Source: Candidatus Dormiibacterota bacterium (GTDB lineage Bacteria > Chloroflexota > Dormibacteria > Aeolococcales > Aeolococcaceae). Taken from it: a stretch of DNA of 64,000 nucleotides. A model generated the notes under the pieces. That model was not told the origin of the DNA and made no database searches. It was given only the letters and a program-made list of their open reading frames with translations. A program made the translations under genes and the position numbers. This document shows, in pieces, positions 50,778 through 60,226 of this stretch. The DNA lies in NCBI GenBank assembly GCA_019245575.1, contig JAFARE010000002.1, forward strand, positions 21,706 through 85,705. The letters run 5' to 3'. Position 1 is the first letter of the stretch. The number at the start of each line of letters is the position of its first letter.

Positions 50778-51565
50778 TGCGCGCCGCCGGCAGGGCCGGC
50801 GTCGACGCGCGTGCCGATGGCCTCACCCAGGATGACGCGTTCCACATTTCCCTCTGTGAAGAGGTCGAACACGATGATGGGCATGCGGTTGTCCATGCAC
50901 AGCGTGAGCGCGGTGCTGTCCATGATGGCGAGGCCGCGATTGAGCACCTCCATGTAGCTGAGGTGCACCAGCCGCTGCGCGCTCGCGTCCTTGTGCGGGT
51001 CGGCGGTGTAGATGCCGTCGACCTTGGTCGCCTTCAGCAGCGCCTCGGCGCCGATCTCCGCGGCCCGCAGCGCCGCAGTTGTGTCGGTGGTGAAAAACGG
51101 GCTGCCGTGGCCGCCGGCCAGGATGACGACCCGGTCCTTCTCGAGGTGGCGTATGGCGCGCCGGGGGATGAACGGCTCGGCCACCTGCTGCATCGCGATC
51201 GCGCTCTGCACGCGGCACTCCATGCCCTCGCGCTCGATGGCGTCGCGCAGCGCGAGCGCGTTGATGACCGTGGCCAGCATGCCCATGTAGTCGCCGGTGA
51301 CGCGGTCGATGCCGTGCTCGCTGGCCTCGATGCCACGCACGATGTTGCCCCCGCCCACCACGATCGCGACCTGCACACCCCGCTCGTGGACGCTGCGCAG
51401 CTGCTGGGCGATGTGCGCCGCCGCCTCGTGGTCGATGCCGATCGCCGACTCGCCGAGCAGCGCTTCGCCGCCCAGCTTGAGCACGACGCGGTTGAACACA
51501 GGTTTGCGCCCGTCGAGCGGCCGGCCGGCGACCTCCACGCCCACAGTGTGGGTCTCGACGGTCAC
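50774..51565 (-). CDS. pyrH: Uridylate kinase
   Basis: A 263-residue hexameric UMP kinase of the amino-acid-kinase fold. [13 protein letters not shown] is the phosphate-binding start. [51 protein letters not shown] (split) and [18 protein letters not shown] are family motifs. The N-terminus is ~24 residues longer than usual. GTG 51565 overlaps the tsf stop; an internal start cannot be excluded. The tsf-pyrH-frr order is standard. Confidence 0.96.
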   Translation of the reverse strand: MTVETHTVGVEVAGRPLDGRKPVFNRVVLKLGGEALLGESAIGIDHEAAAHIAQQLRSVHERGVQVAIVVGGGNIVRGIEASEHGIDRVTGDYMGMLATVINALALRDAIEREGMECRVQSAIAMQQVAEPFIPRRAIRHLEKDRVVILAGGHGSPFFTTDTTAALRAAEIGAEALLKATKVDGIYTADPHKDASAQRLVHLSYMEVLNRGLAIMDSTALTLCMDNRMPIIVFDLFTEGNVERVILGEAIGTRVDAGPAGGAQ

Positions 51566-52197
51566 GTTGCGGTGGAGGCGCCGTCGCCGTCGGCTGCGGC
51601 TTCACCCACGGCGAAGCGCACGAACCGGGCCACGGTGATGTTCTCGCCGAGCTTGGCCACGGCCTCGGTCACCAGGTCACCCACGCGCTTCTTGTCGTCC
51701 TTGATCCAGGGTTGCTCCATCAGGCAGACCTTCGAGTAGAAGTCGTTGAGCTTGCCTTCGAGGATCTTGTCGACGATGTGATCGGGCTTGCCCGCCACCT
51801 GGTCGCGGTACACGCCCTTCTCGCGCTCGACGATCTCCGCAGGAACCTCCTCGCGGCGCACCCAGCGCGGCGACGCGCCGACGACCTGCAGCGCGACCGC
51901 GTGGGCCAGGTGCTTGAAGTCGTCGGTCTTGGCGACGAAGTCGGACTCGCAGTCCAGCTCGACGAGCGCGCCCTGCTTGGCGATGCCGCCCGAGTGGTGG
52001 ACATACGCCTCCACGAGGCCTTCCTTCGTCTCGCGACCCGCCTTGTCCGCGGCGCGCGCCAGTCCCTTGGCACGGAGCCAGTCGCGCGCCCGTTCGAAAT
52101 CGGCCCCCGTTTCCGTCAGCGCGCGCTTCGCATCCATCATCCCGGCGCCCGTCTCGTCGCGCAGACGTTTCACCATGGCCGCGGTCACCTCGGCCAT
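51562..52197 (-). CDS. tsf: Elongation factor Ts
   Basis: The 211-residue GDP/GTP exchange factor for EF-Tu, of the short form seen in actinobacteria, Thermus and Chloroflexota. [20 protein letters not shown] and [20 protein letters not shown] form the N-terminal UBA-like domain. [20 protein letters not shown] is the core EF-Tu-binding region. The C-terminus is [20 protein letters not shown]. It shares one base with the rpsB stop (TGATG), giving tight coupling. Confidence 0.96.
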   Translation of the reverse strand: MAEVTAAMVKRLRDETGAGMMDAKRALTETGADFERARDWLRAKGLARAADKAGRETKEGLVEAYVHHSGGIAKQGALVELDCESDFVAKTDDFKHLAHAVALQVVGASPRWVRREEVPAEIVEREKGVYRDQVAGKPDHIVDKILEGKLNDFYSKVCLMEQPWIKDDKKRVGDLVTEAVAKLGENITVARFVRFAVGEAAADGDGASTAT

Positions 52198-53018
52198 CAG
52201 CTCTGCTCCGCGCGTGCCGCCGACGCCGCGACCGGCTCAGGCTCCGGGGCGGCGGCCTCGGCAGCAGCCTTGGCGTGCGCCTCCTCCTTCTCCCGGCGCG
52301 CCTGCTCCTCCTGCTCGCGCAGCTCGCGCTCGCTGAGCAGCTGCAGGCCCTCGCTGATCGCCTCTCCGATCGTGCTCACGATCAGGCGACAGCTGCGGAT
52401 GGCGTCGTCGTTGCCCGGAATGATCACCTGGACCACGTCGGGGTCACAGTTGGTGTCAACAATGGCCACAATCGGGATGTTGAGCTTGTTGGCCTCGCTG
52501 ACGCTGATGCGCTCCTTCTTGCAGTCGATGATGAAGAGCGCGCCCGGGAGCCGCTTCATGTCGGCCATGCCCGCGAAGTTGCGCTCCAGACGATCCAGGT
52601 CGTCGCGCATGTCGTTCGCCTCCTTCGGGCTCATGCGCTCGAAGTCGCCGCGCTCGCGGATGGCACGCAGCTCAGCCAGGCGGCGCAGCCGCTTCTGGAT
52701 CACGCTGAAGTTGGTCAGCATGCCGCCCATCCAGCGGTGCGTCACGTAGTGCTGGCCGGTCCGGGCGCAGACCTCCTCGATGACGTCCTGCGCCTGCTTC
52801 TTGGTGCCGACGAAGAGCACCTTCTGGCCGCCTGCCACCAGGTCGCGCACGTACTCGCACGCGGCGTCCAGCTGGGCCTGGGTCTGCTCCAGGTCGATCA
52901 TGTGCACGCCGTTGCGCGCCGTGAAGATGTACGGGCGCATCCGCGGGTTCCAGCGGCTCGTCTGGTGCCCGAAGTGGACGCCGGCCTCGAGCAGCTGCCT
53001 GAGTGTTACGCGCGGCAT
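52197..53018 (-). CDS. rpsB: 30S ribosomal protein S2
   Basis: A 273-residue S2 protein. The N-terminus is [20 protein letters not shown], then [40 protein letters not shown] and [20 protein letters not shown]. The last ~45 residues are a Lys/Glu/Ala-rich extension ([20 protein letters not shown]) not found in E. coli. AGGAGG lies about 10 bases before ATG 53018. A long (~110 base) leader lies between TAGACT at 53129-53134 and the start. Confidence 0.97.
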   Translation of the reverse strand: MPRVTLRQLLEAGVHFGHQTSRWNPRMRPYIFTARNGVHMIDLEQTQAQLDAACEYVRDLVAGGQKVLFVGTKKQAQDVIEEVCARTGQHYVTHRWMGGMLTNFSVIQKRLRRLAELRAIRERGDFERMSPKEANDMRDDLDRLERNFAGMADMKRLPGALFIIDCKKERISVSEANKLNIPIVAIVDTNCDPDVVQVIIPGNDDAIRSCRLIVSTIGEAISEGLQLLSERELREQEEQARREKEEAHAKAAAEAAAPEPEPVAASAARAEQS

Positions 53019-53128
53019 GGAGCCGTGTGCCTCCTGTTCGTTTCGTTGAGCCTCCGCCTGAGGTCACGCGCTCAGCGACACCATTGCTGGCACTAGCCGC
53101 CGGCTCCTCAGACGTGTGTGATACGGGC
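53019..53128 (-). promoter_or_regulatory. rpsB 5' leader with competing hairpins
   Basis: In the leader, GGAGCCG (53107-53101) is complementary to CGGCTCC (53025-53019) directly before the start codon, a pairing that would close off initiation. An overlapping segment, CTGAGG (53111-53106), can instead pair with CCTCAG (53063-53058). The two pairings exclude each other. This is consistent with autoregulation by S2, known in other bacteria, but no conserved S2 motif was identified. Confidence 0.4.
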
Positions 53129-53134
53129 AGTCTA
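53129..53134 (-). promoter_or_regulatory. Putative -10 element for rpsB-tsf-pyrH-frr
   Basis: TAGACT 110 bases before the rpsB ATG. The same hexamer precedes hisS. No -35 consensus is clear. Confidence 0.4.
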
Positions 53135-53209
53135 CCAGCCGTCTTCGCGCGGCTGACGCCCTCGTCGGGCCGGGGAAGGGGGGCGGCGTGCTGCGCAGGG
53201 CGTAAGGAA

Positions 53210-53266
53210 GCCGCAGCGGTCCCTGCGGCTGACGGTAGCGGCAGCGGACGGCGGTCAGCCGTCCGC
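53210..53266 (-). terminator. Hairpins after hslU (probable terminator region)
   Basis: Two GC-rich stem-loops lie downstream of the hslU stop: GCGGACGGC-GGTCA-GCCGTCCGC (53244-53266, 9 bp) and GCCGCAG-CGGTCC-CTGCGGC (53210-53229, 7 bp). There is no T-run, so this is not a classical intrinsic terminator, but it separates the hslU and rpsB units. The rest of 53135-53322 holds no gene that I can see. Confidence 0.5.
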
Positions 53267-53322
53267 GCAGCGACAACCGAAGCAGCACGCTGCCCCCCAG
53301 GTCCGCTGCCGGCGACGCAGTG

Positions 53323-54840
53323 TCAGAGCACGAAGCGGCGCACGTCCTGGTTGCGCACGAGGTCTGCCAGGCGCGTCGACACGTAGCCCGCGTCGATGAC
53401 AACGGTCTGACCGGTGAAGTCCTCGGCGCGATACGAGACGTCCTCCAGCACCTTCTCCACCAGGGTGAAGAGGCGGCGCGCGCCGATGTTCTCGTCCTCC
53501 TCGTTGACGCTGTGCGCGTGGCGCGCCAGCTCGGCGATGCCGTCCGCCGCGAAGTGGAGCTCGACGCCCTCGGTGCCGAGCAGCGCCGTGTACTGCTTGG
53601 TCAGCGCGTTGCCCGGCTCGGTGAGGATGCGCTCCAGGTCGCGCTCGCTCAGCGCCTGCAGCTCCACGCGGATGGGAAACCGGCCCTGGAACTCGGGGAT
53701 GAGGTCACTCGGGCGCGCCACATTGAAGGCGCCTGCGGCGACGAACAGGATGTGGTCGGTGCGCACCGGGCCGTACCGGGTGTGCACCGTCGAGCCTTCG
53801 AGGATGGGCAGCAGGTCGCGCTGCACTCCCTCGCCGCTCACATCGGGGCCGTGGTCGGTCGCGCGCCCCGTGATCTTGTCGACCTCGTCGATGAACACGA
53901 TCCCGTCGTCCTCGACGATACGGATGGCGTCGTCGTACACGCGGTCCATGTCGATGAGGCGGTCCGTCTCCTCCTGCATCAGCACGGTGCGCGCGTCGGC
54001 GACGCTCATGCGCTTCTGCCGCTTCCGCGCCGGCGCCATCTGGGAGAAGAAGTCGGAGAGCGAGACACCGACCTCTTCCAGGCCAGTGCCGGCGAAGCCT
54101 TCGAACGCGGGCTGGAACGGCTCCTCCACCTCTATGTCGATGAGCCGTTCGTCGAGCACGCCCGAGGCGAGCCGCCGGCGCAGCCGGTTGCGTCGCGTGC
54201 GCCGGCGGCGCTTGGCCGCCGCGTCGTCGGCGTCCTGGGGCGCCGCCGCCTCCTCGCTGGGTTGGCGCTGCGCGCGCTCCTCAGCCTCGAGGAGCGTCTC
54301 CAGGATGCGCGCGTTCGCCTGCTCCTTCGCCCTCGGCTCCACCTCGGCCATGCGGTCGTTGTGCACCTCGGTGATGGTCTGCTCCAGCAGGTCGCGCACG
54401 ATCGACTCGACGTCGCGGCCGACGTAGCCCACCTCGGTGAACTTGGTGGCCTCGACCTTGATGAAGGGCGACGCCGTGAGCCGGGCGACGCGGCGCGCGA
54501 TCTCCGTCTTGCCCACGCCGGTCGGGCCGATCATGAGGATGTTCTTGGGCAGCACCTCCTGGCGCATCTCGTCGGGGAGGCGGAGCCGGCGCACGCGGTT
54601 GCGCAGCGCGATGGCCACGGATTTCTTCGCGTCGTCCTGCCCGATGATGTACTCGTCGAGGCGGCGCACCACGTCGACCGGACGCAGCTCTTCCCGCTCC
54701 ACCTCCTGCACGACATCGGCCGGCTGCGGCTCCGCGGGGGCGACCCCGTTGCTCGACCCGTTGAGTGCTGCGGTGACCGTGGGAGGCGCCGGCGTGTCGC
54801 TGACGGCGGCGACGGCGGCAGGGTCCTGCGGCTCGCCCAT
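53323..54840 (-). CDS. hslU: ATP-dependent protease ATPase subunit HslU (ClpY) with N-terminal extension
   Basis: A 505-residue AAA+ unfoldase that feeds substrates to HslV. After a ~55-residue Pro/Ala-rich extension, the core starts PVDVVRRLDEYIIGQDDAKK. It has Walker A MIGPTGVGKTEIARR, GYVGRDVESIVRDL, a charged I-domain insertion with RRRRTRRNRLRRRL, Walker B GIVFIDEVDKI, and sensor/arginine segments EFQGRFPIRVEL and DENIGARRLFTLVE. The C-terminal VRRFVL is the tail that docks into HslV. ATG 54840 shares a base with the hslV stop. Confidence 0.95.
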   Translation of the reverse strand: MGEPQDPAAVAAVSDTPAPPTVTAALNGSSNGVAPAEPQPADVVQEVEREELRPVDVVRRLDEYIIGQDDAKKSVAIALRNRVRRLRLPDEMRQEVLPKNILMIGPTGVGKTEIARRVARLTASPFIKVEATKFTEVGYVGRDVESIVRDLLEQTITEVHNDRMAEVEPRAKEQANARILETLLEAEERAQRQPSEEAAAPQDADDAAAKRRRRTRRNRLRRRLASGVLDERLIDIEVEEPFQPAFEGFAGTGLEEVGVSLSDFFSQMAPARKRQKRMSVADARTVLMQEETDRLIDMDRVYDDAIRIVEDDGIVFIDEVDKITGRATDHGPDVSGEGVQRDLLPILEGSTVHTRYGPVRTDHILFVAAGAFNVARPSDLIPEFQGRFPIRVELQALSERDLERILTEPGNALTKQYTALLGTEGVELHFAADGIAELARHAHSVNEEDENIGARRLFTLVEKVLEDVSYRAEDFTGQTVVIDAGYVSTRLADLVRNQDVRRFVL

Positions 54841-55415
54841 CAACGCGGCCACGCCGCGGCGTCGAGGGGCGCCGCGTTCAGCGTCTCGACGGTGATGCTG
54901 TCGTTGGTGTAGATGCAGAGCCGGGCGGCGATCTCCAGTGAGCGCCGCGCGATCTCCGTCGCGTCCAGCTCGGTGTTCTCGAGGAGCGCGCGCGCCGCCG
55001 CATGCGCGTACGGCCCGCCGCTGCCGATCGCTGCAACGCCGTCGTTGTCGTCGGGCTCGATGACCTCGCCGTCGCCGCTCAGGAGCAGGACGCGATCCGC
55101 GCTGGCGGCGATGAGGTTCGCCTCCAGATGGCGCAGGTAGCGGTCGGTGCGCCATTCCTTGCTCAGCCCGACCGCGGCGCGGAGCAGGTTGCCCTGGTGC
55201 TTCTCCAGGTGCTGCTCGAACTTGTCGAACAGCGTCAGGGCGTCGGCCACCGCGCCTGCGAAGCCGCACACCACCTGGTCGTGGTACAGGCGGCGCACCT
55301 TCGAGGCGCGCTGCTTCATGACCACGTCGCCCACGGTCACCTGGCCGTCGCCGGCCACCGCCACCCGGTCGCCGCGTTTGACCGCGACGATCGTCGTCGC
55401 ATGCGCCTTGGTCAC
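54840..55415 (-). CDS. hslV: ATP-dependent protease proteolytic subunit HslV (ClpQ)
   Basis: A 191-residue threonine protease, the bacterial proteasome-like peptidase. The N-terminus [20 protein letters not shown] implies a short propeptide removed before the first Thr of the TTIV motif. [20 protein letters not shown] and [20 protein letters not shown] are signatures; [14 protein letters not shown] and [16 protein letters not shown] follow. GTG 55415 overlaps the topA stop (GTGA). HslUV is uncommon in actinobacteria, which helps the taxonomic inference. Confidence 0.95.
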   Translation of the reverse strand: MTKAHATTIVAVKRGDRVAVAGDGQVTVGDVVMKQRASKVRRLYHDQVVCGFAGAVADALTLFDKFEQHLEKHQGNLLRAAVGLSKEWRTDRYLRHLEANLIAASADRVLLLSGDGEVIEPDDNDGVAAIGSGGPYAHAAARALLENTELDATEIARRSLEIAARLCIYTNDSITVETLNAAPLDAAAWPR

Positions 55416-57757
55416 GCGGCGGGCACCCCCTTGGGTGGCCGGTAGCGGCACTGCGGGTACCCCGAGCAGCTGACGAACGGCCCGTACCGCCCCTGGCGGC
55501 GCACCAGCGGCTTGCCGCACTCGGGGCAGGTCTCGCCGGTAGGCTCGGGCGCCGGACCCGACGGCCGGGCGCCCGCCGCTCCGGGCTGGATGTACTTGCA
55601 GCCGGGGTAGCCGCTGCATCCGATGAACGGGCCTCGGCGTCCGCTGCGGCGGCGCAGCGGCTTGCCGCACTCGGGGCACGCGCCGAGGTCCTCGGCCGCC
55701 CCATCCTCGGACGCGGCGGCTGCGGGCCGGTCGCTCTTGATGTAGGTGCACTCGGGATAGCCCGAGCAGCCGACGAACGGTCCCCGCCGGCCTTTGCGCG
55801 TGACCAGCGGACGGCCGCACTGGGGGCACGCCTCGCCTGTCGGCTGGGCCTCCGCGGCACGGCGATCCTTGATGTACGTGCACTCGGGGTACCGGGAACA
55901 GCCGACGAACTCGCCGTACTTGCCCTCGCGCACCACGAGCTTGCCGATCTCGCACTCCGGGCACTCCTCCCCCGTCTCGCGCGCCGGCACGCGCACGCGC
56001 TGCATCGACTCCTCGGCCTTGGCGACCGTCGCGGCGAAGGGCTCGTACCACTCGCGGACGGTGGGCTCGAACTGGCTCTTCCCCTCCTCGAGTCCGTCGA
56101 GGCGTTTCTCGAGCTGGGCGGTGAAGTCGACGTCGACGATGTCGGGGAAGTTGCTGCGCAGCACGCTGTCGACCGTCTTGCCCAGCTCGGTGGGGAACAG
56201 GCGGCGCTCCTCCTGGCGCACGTAGTTGCGCTCCTGGACCGTCTCCAGCGTGGGCGCGTACGTGGACGGCCGTCCGATGCCGCGCTCCTCCAGCTCCTTG
56301 ATCAGCGACGCCTCGGTGTAGCGCGGCGGTGGCTGCGTGAAGTGCTGCTCGCGCAGCAGCTCCGTGCAGCGCAGCCGGTCGTCGGCCGCCAGCTCGGGGA
56401 GGGTCTCATCCTTCTCCCTGTCGTCGTCGGCGCGCTTCCACACGCGCTGGAATCCGTCGAACTTCACCACCGACCCGCTGGCGCGGAACACATACGCGGT
56501 CGCCGCATCAGTGCCCGCGGCCGCGTCGATCAGCGCCTGCGTCGTCTGGTAGCGCGCAGCGCTCATCTGGCTGGCCACAAACCGCCGCCAGATCAGATCG
56601 TAGAGGCGCTGCTGCGGCGGGGAAAGGTGCTGCGCGACGTCGTCGGGGGCGCGGCGCACGTCTGTCGGACGGATCGCCTCGTGCGCGTCCTGGACGTTCT
56701 GCGCGGCACGCTGCCGCACCGCCCCGGTGCGCACGTATTCCTTGCCGTACTGCTCGGTGATGTAGCGGGCGGCGTCGCCCCGCGCCATGTCGCTGATGCG
56801 CGTCGAGTCGGTGCGCATGTACGTGATCAGGCCGGTCGAGCCCTGCTGCCCCAGCTCCACACCCTCGTACAGCTCCTGCGCGATGCTCATGGTGCGCTTC
56901 GGCGACATGCGGAGCCGCGTGCTCGCGTCCTGCTGCATCGAGCTCGTGGTGTAGGGCAGTGGCGCGTTGCGCGACGACTCCTTGACCTCGATGGAGCGCA
57001 CCACAAACGGAGGCGTGCGCTCGGTGACCGCGCCCGTGTCATCGAGGCCGAGCGCAGCGATGACCTCGTCCGCCTCGGCCTGCGTGCCCAGCTCGAGCTT
57101 GTCGTGGCCGGCTGCGTCGCCTTCGCGCCTGCCGATGAGGCGCGCCTTGAACGGGTTACTGCCATCCTTGACGAGAACAGCGTCGACCGTCCAGGACTCG
57201 ACCGGGACGAACGCCTCGATCTCGGCTTCGCGGTCCACCACCAGGCGCACGGCCACCGACTGCACCCGTCCCGCACTCAGTCCGGCGCGCACCTTGCGCC
57301 ACAGCAATGGCGAGAGCCGGTAGCCGACGAGGCGGTCGATAACGCGGCGCGCCTCCTGCGCCGCCACCAGCGAGCGGTCGATCTTGCGCGGGTGCGCCAG
57401 GGCCGCGTCGACGGCCGACTTGGTGATCTCGTGGAAGACGATGCGGTCCGGATTGCGCAGGTTGAGCGCCTCTGCCAGGTGCCACGCGATCGCCTCGCCC
57501 TCGCGGTCGGGGTCCGCGGCGAGCAGCGTCGCCTGCGCCTTTCGCGCGGCGGCGCGCAGGTCGCGGATCTGCTTCTCCTTGCCCTTGATGACCTCGTACT
57601 GCGGCGTGAAGCCGGCGTCGACATCAACCCCGATCTTCGACTTGGGCAGATCGCGCACGTGGCCCATGGAGGCCAGCACGGTGTAGTCGGAGCCGAGGAA
57701 GCGGGAGAGCGTCCGAGCCTTGCTGGGCGATTCGACGATGATCAGGCGGCTAGGCAT
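55412..57757 (-). CDS. topA: DNA topoisomerase I with four C-terminal zinc fingers
   Basis: A 781-residue type IA topoisomerase relaxing negative supercoils. The Toprim domain shows [18 protein letters not shown] and [20 protein letters not shown]. The active-site Tyr is in [30 protein letters not shown] follows. Four tandem zinc fingers of the topoisomerase type end the protein, each CPxC...GCSxYPxC-like: [37 protein letters not shown]. The last ends [13 protein letters not shown]. It overlaps dprA by 8 bases. Confidence 0.96.
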   Translation of the reverse strand: MPSRLIIVESPSKARTLSRFLGSDYTVLASMGHVRDLPKSKIGVDVDAGFTPQYEVIKGKEKQIRDLRAAARKAQATLLAADPDREGEAIAWHLAEALNLRNPDRIVFHEITKSAVDAALAHPRKIDRSLVAAQEARRVIDRLVGYRLSPLLWRKVRAGLSAGRVQSVAVRLVVDREAEIEAFVPVESWTVDAVLVKDGSNPFKARLIGRREGDAAGHDKLELGTQAEADEVIAALGLDDTGAVTERTPPFVVRSIEVKESSRNAPLPYTTSSMQQDASTRLRMSPKRTMSIAQELYEGVELGQQGSTGLITYMRTDSTRISDMARGDAARYITEQYGKEYVRTGAVRQRAAQNVQDAHEAIRPTDVRRAPDDVAQHLSPPQQRLYDLIWRRFVASQMSAARYQTTQALIDAAAGTDAATAYVFRASGSVVKFDGFQRVWKRADDDREKDETLPELAADDRLRCTELLREQHFTQPPPRYTEASLIKELEERGIGRPSTYAPTLETVQERNYVRQEERRLFPTELGKTVDSVLRSNFPDIVDVDFTAQLEKRLDGLEEGKSQFEPTVREWYEPFAATVAKAEESMQRVRVPARETGEECPECEIGKLVVREGKYGEFVGCSRYPECTYIKDRRAAEAQPTGEACPQCGRPLVTRKGRRGPFVGCSGYPECTYIKSDRPAAAASEDGAAEDLGACPECGKPLRRRSGRRGPFIGCSGYPGCKYIQPGAAGARPSGPAPEPTGETCPECGKPLVRRQGRYGPFVSCSGYPQCRYRPPKGVPAA

Positions 57758-58664
57758 TCTTCAATGGTGTGGGCGGCGCCCCGGCAAACGTACGCGCGAC
57801 GAGCCCGCCGGGCAGGGACAGTACCTCCCCCGAGAGCTCCAGTGTGGCCAGGCGGGCAGCCAGCGTGGCCGCGCCGAGCCGCAGATGCTCGCCCAGCGTG
57901 TCGGGGTGGACCGGGGTGGCGCCCATGGCGCTGAGTATCTCCGCCAGGGGTGCGCTCAAACCGGCGCGTGACCGTGCCGTTGAAGCTGCGCAGGACGGGG
58001 CCTCCGGCCCCGCGCCCAGCTCGGGCACGGCCTCGAACAGGTCCTCAACGCCGAGGAACGGGCGGGCGCCGTCGCGGATCAGCAGGTTGGCGCCCAGGCT
58101 CTGCGGCACCGTGATCGAGCCCGGCACCGCCAGCACCTCGCGGCCCAGGTCGGCCGCCCAGCGCGCCGTGCTCAGGGCACCGCTCCGGGCGGTGGCCTCC
58201 ACGACAACGACAGCCTGCGCCAGCGCGGCGATGAGGCGATTGCGCTTGGGGAAGCGCCCTTTCAGCGGCTGCGTGCCGGGCGCCTCCTCGGTGAGCACGC
58301 AACCGGACGCGACGATTCGGTCGCGCAGCTCGCGGTGCCGGACCGGGTAGCACACGTCGATGCCGCAGCCCAGCACGGCCACGGTTGACCCGCCGGCGTC
58401 CAGGCATCCCTGGTGGGCCGCGCCGTCGATGCCGAGCGCCATTCCGCTGACCACCTGGACGCCTGCGTCGGCGAGCTCGCCGCCGAGACGCCGCGCCACG
58501 GCGAGGCCGGCGAGCGTCGCCCGCCGCGAACCCACCACGGCCACCGCGGGCGTGCGGGGCAGGGCCGATCCCCATATCCAGAGCTCAGCCGGTGGCGCTT
58601 CGAGATGCGCCAGCCGGTCCGGCCAGCCTGCGCCGCCCGGGTGGAGCGTCCGTGGCGCGGCCAC
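57750..58664 (-). CDS. dprA: DNA processing protein DprA/Smf
   Basis: A 304-residue protein that loads RecA on incoming single-stranded DNA during transformation. The Rossmann-like core has VAVVGSRRATLAGLAVARRL, VVSGMALGIDGAAHQGCLDA, VAVLGCGIDVCYPVRHRELR and FPKRNRLIAALAQAVVVVEA, then SGALSTARWAADLGREVLAV. A C-terminal winged-helix-like segment ends the protein. GTG 58664 lies 6 bases after the yifB stop. Next to yifB/comM this suggests natural competence, although no uptake machinery is seen here. Confidence 0.94.
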   Translation of the reverse strand: MAAPRTLHPGGAGWPDRLAHLEAPPAELWIWGSALPRTPAVAVVGSRRATLAGLAVARRLGGELADAGVQVVSGMALGIDGAAHQGCLDAGGSTVAVLGCGIDVCYPVRHRELRDRIVASGCVLTEEAPGTQPLKGRFPKRNRLIAALAQAVVVVEATARSGALSTARWAADLGREVLAVPGSITVPQSLGANLLIRDGARPFLGVEDLFEAVPELGAGPEAPSCAASTARSRAGLSAPLAEILSAMGATPVHPDTLGEHLRLGAATLAARLATLELSGEVLSLPGGLVARTFAGAPPTPLKNA

Positions 58665-58670
58665 CGGCGG

Positions 58671-60170
58671 CTACAGCTCCAGCTCTGCGCGGTGGCTCAG
58701 CGCCTCGGCGAGCGCGTCCTCGCCGACGTCGTCGCACCCGGCGAGGTCGGCGATGGTGCGCGCGACGCGGAGCACGCGGAAGAACGCCCGGGCGCTCAGG
58801 TGAAGGCGTTCGCCTGACCGGGCCAGGAGCCGGCTCGCCGGCGGGCTCAGGCGGCACGACGCGATCAACCGCACGCCGCCGAGGGCCGCGTTCAGGCGGC
58901 GTCCCCGCGCGGCCTGGCGCTCGCGCGCCGCCTCGATGCGGCGGCGAACGGCCTCGGAGGGCTCCTCGTCGGCGCCGTCGAAGATGTCGTCGTACCGCTG
59001 CCGCGGCACGCTGACCACAAGGTCGATGCGGTCTTTGATCGGGCCGCTGAGCCGGCTGCGGTACGCGGCGAGCCGGCGCGCGTCGCAGCTGCAGCCGCGC
59101 GGGTCCCCCAGGTAGCCGCAGGCGCACGGATTCGACGCGGCCACCAGCATGAAGTCGGCCGGGTACGTGACCGCGGCTCGCGACCGAACCACGGTGACCG
59201 CGCGCTCCTCGAGCGGCTGCCGCAGCGCCTCCAGGTGGGCCCGGGGAAACTCGCAGAACTCGTCCAGGAAGAGCACGCCCCGGTGCGCCAGGCTGATCTC
59301 ACCAGGCTGCGCCAGCCCCGAGCCGCCTCCCACCAGCCCCGCCCGGGAGATACTGTGGTGCGGCGACCGAAAGGGCGGATCCGTGCTGGCGGCCGAGCGC
59401 TCGCGCAGCGCGCCTCGCAGCGAGTAGATCGCCGCCACCTCGAGGGCCTGCTCCATCGCCAGCTCGGGCAGGAGCGAGGGCAGGGTCCGCGCAAGCATGG
59501 TCTTCCCCGCGCCCGGCGGTCCCGTCAGCAGCAGGTTGTGGCCGCCGGCTGCCGCGATCTCGAGGGCGCGCTTGGCGCGGGCCTGACCGCGCACGGCAGC
59601 CAGGTCAGGACCGGCGCGGGCATGACCGTTCGCTCGGCTCGTGGGTGGCGCGGCAGGCAGCGGGGCGTCTCCCCGGAGGTGCTCGACGCACCGCTGCAAC
59701 GAGGGCGCGCCGAGCACGGTCAGGCCCGCAACGAGTGCCGCTTCCTCGGCGTTGGCCTCCGGCACCACGAGGGTCTGAACTCCATGGGCGCGCAGGCAGC
59801 GCGCCATGGGGAGCACGCCGGTGACCGGCCGCAGCGACGCGTCCAGCGCGAGCTCACCGATGAACGCCACACCGTCGAGGCGGATCGCCGGGTCCGCGGC
59901 TCGCATCACGGCCACGGCGATGGCGAGGTCGAAGGAGGTTCCCTCCTTGGGCACCTCGGCGGGAGCCAGGTTGACCGTCAGCCGCCGCGAGGGGAAGTCG
60001 ACCCCGGCGTTGCGGACGGCGGCGCGAACCCGCTCGCGTGCCTCCTGGATGGCCCGGTCGGTCAGGCCCACGATGGTGAAGCTGGGCAGTCCGTTGGCGA
60101 GGTCGGCCTCGACGGTCACCGGGACCCCGGTGAGTCCTCGGGTGGCGCAGCTGATGGCCGCCGCAATCAC
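58671..60170 (-). CDS. comM: YifB/ComM family Mg-chelatase-like ATPase
   Basis: A 499-residue AAA+ helicase that promotes branch migration during natural transformation. The N-terminal Lon-protease-like domain includes VEADLANGLPSFTIVGLTDR, LTVNLAPAEVPKEGTSFDLA and FIGELALDASLRPVTGVLP. The AAA core has Walker A LTGPPGAGKTMLARTLPSLL, FRSPHHSISRAGLVGGGSGL and Walker B GVLFLDEFCEF, then VRSRAAVTYPADFMLVAASN with CACGY. The C-terminal Mg-chelatase helices end with DVGEDALAEALSHR. GTG 60170 has TACACT 7 bases upstream. It heads the comM-dprA-topA-hslVU run. Confidence 0.95.
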   Translation of the reverse strand: MIAAAISCATRGLTGVPVTVEADLANGLPSFTIVGLTDRAIQEARERVRAAVRNAGVDFPSRRLTVNLAPAEVPKEGTSFDLAIAVAVMRAADPAIRLDGVAFIGELALDASLRPVTGVLPMARCLRAHGVQTLVVPEANAEEAALVAGLTVLGAPSLQRCVEHLRGDAPLPAAPPTSRANGHARAGPDLAAVRGQARAKRALEIAAAGGHNLLLTGPPGAGKTMLARTLPSLLPELAMEQALEVAAIYSLRGALRERSAASTDPPFRSPHHSISRAGLVGGGSGLAQPGEISLAHRGVLFLDEFCEFPRAHLEALRQPLEERAVTVVRSRAAVTYPADFMLVAASNPCACGYLGDPRGCSCDARRLAAYRSRLSGPIKDRIDLVVSVPRQRYDDIFDGADEEPSEAVRRRIEAARERQAARGRRLNAALGGVRLIASCRLSPPASRLLARSGERLHLSARAFFRVLRVARTIADLAGCDDVGEDALAEALSHRAELEL

Positions 60171-60177
60171 ACAGCGC

Positions 60178-60183
60178 AGTGTA
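60178..60183 (-). promoter_or_regulatory. Putative -10 element for comM-dprA-topA-hslVU
   Basis: TACACT with 7 bases to GTG 60170, in the 56-base gap after the subtilase gene. Confidence 0.45.
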
Positions 60184-60226
60184 TCCCCGCCGCCTCAGCC
60201 CAGCACGGGCAATGCGGCCGGCGCGG

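Noticed and set aside
53064..53402. Minus-strand 112-codon frame between hslU and rpsB
   Set aside because: It runs from inside the hslU 3' end across strong hairpins, has no domain signal, and its composition matches noncoding GC-rich sequence.
54840..55860. Longer HslU frame continuing upstream through hslV and into topA
   Set aside because: HslV and TopA motifs occupy that region in other frames, and the ATG at 54840 overlaps the hslV stop as expected for this pair.
55440..56000. Apparent tandem repeats in the 3' part of topA
   Set aside because: They are four zinc-finger modules of topoisomerase I encoded in frame, not a CRISPR array or satellite repeat.
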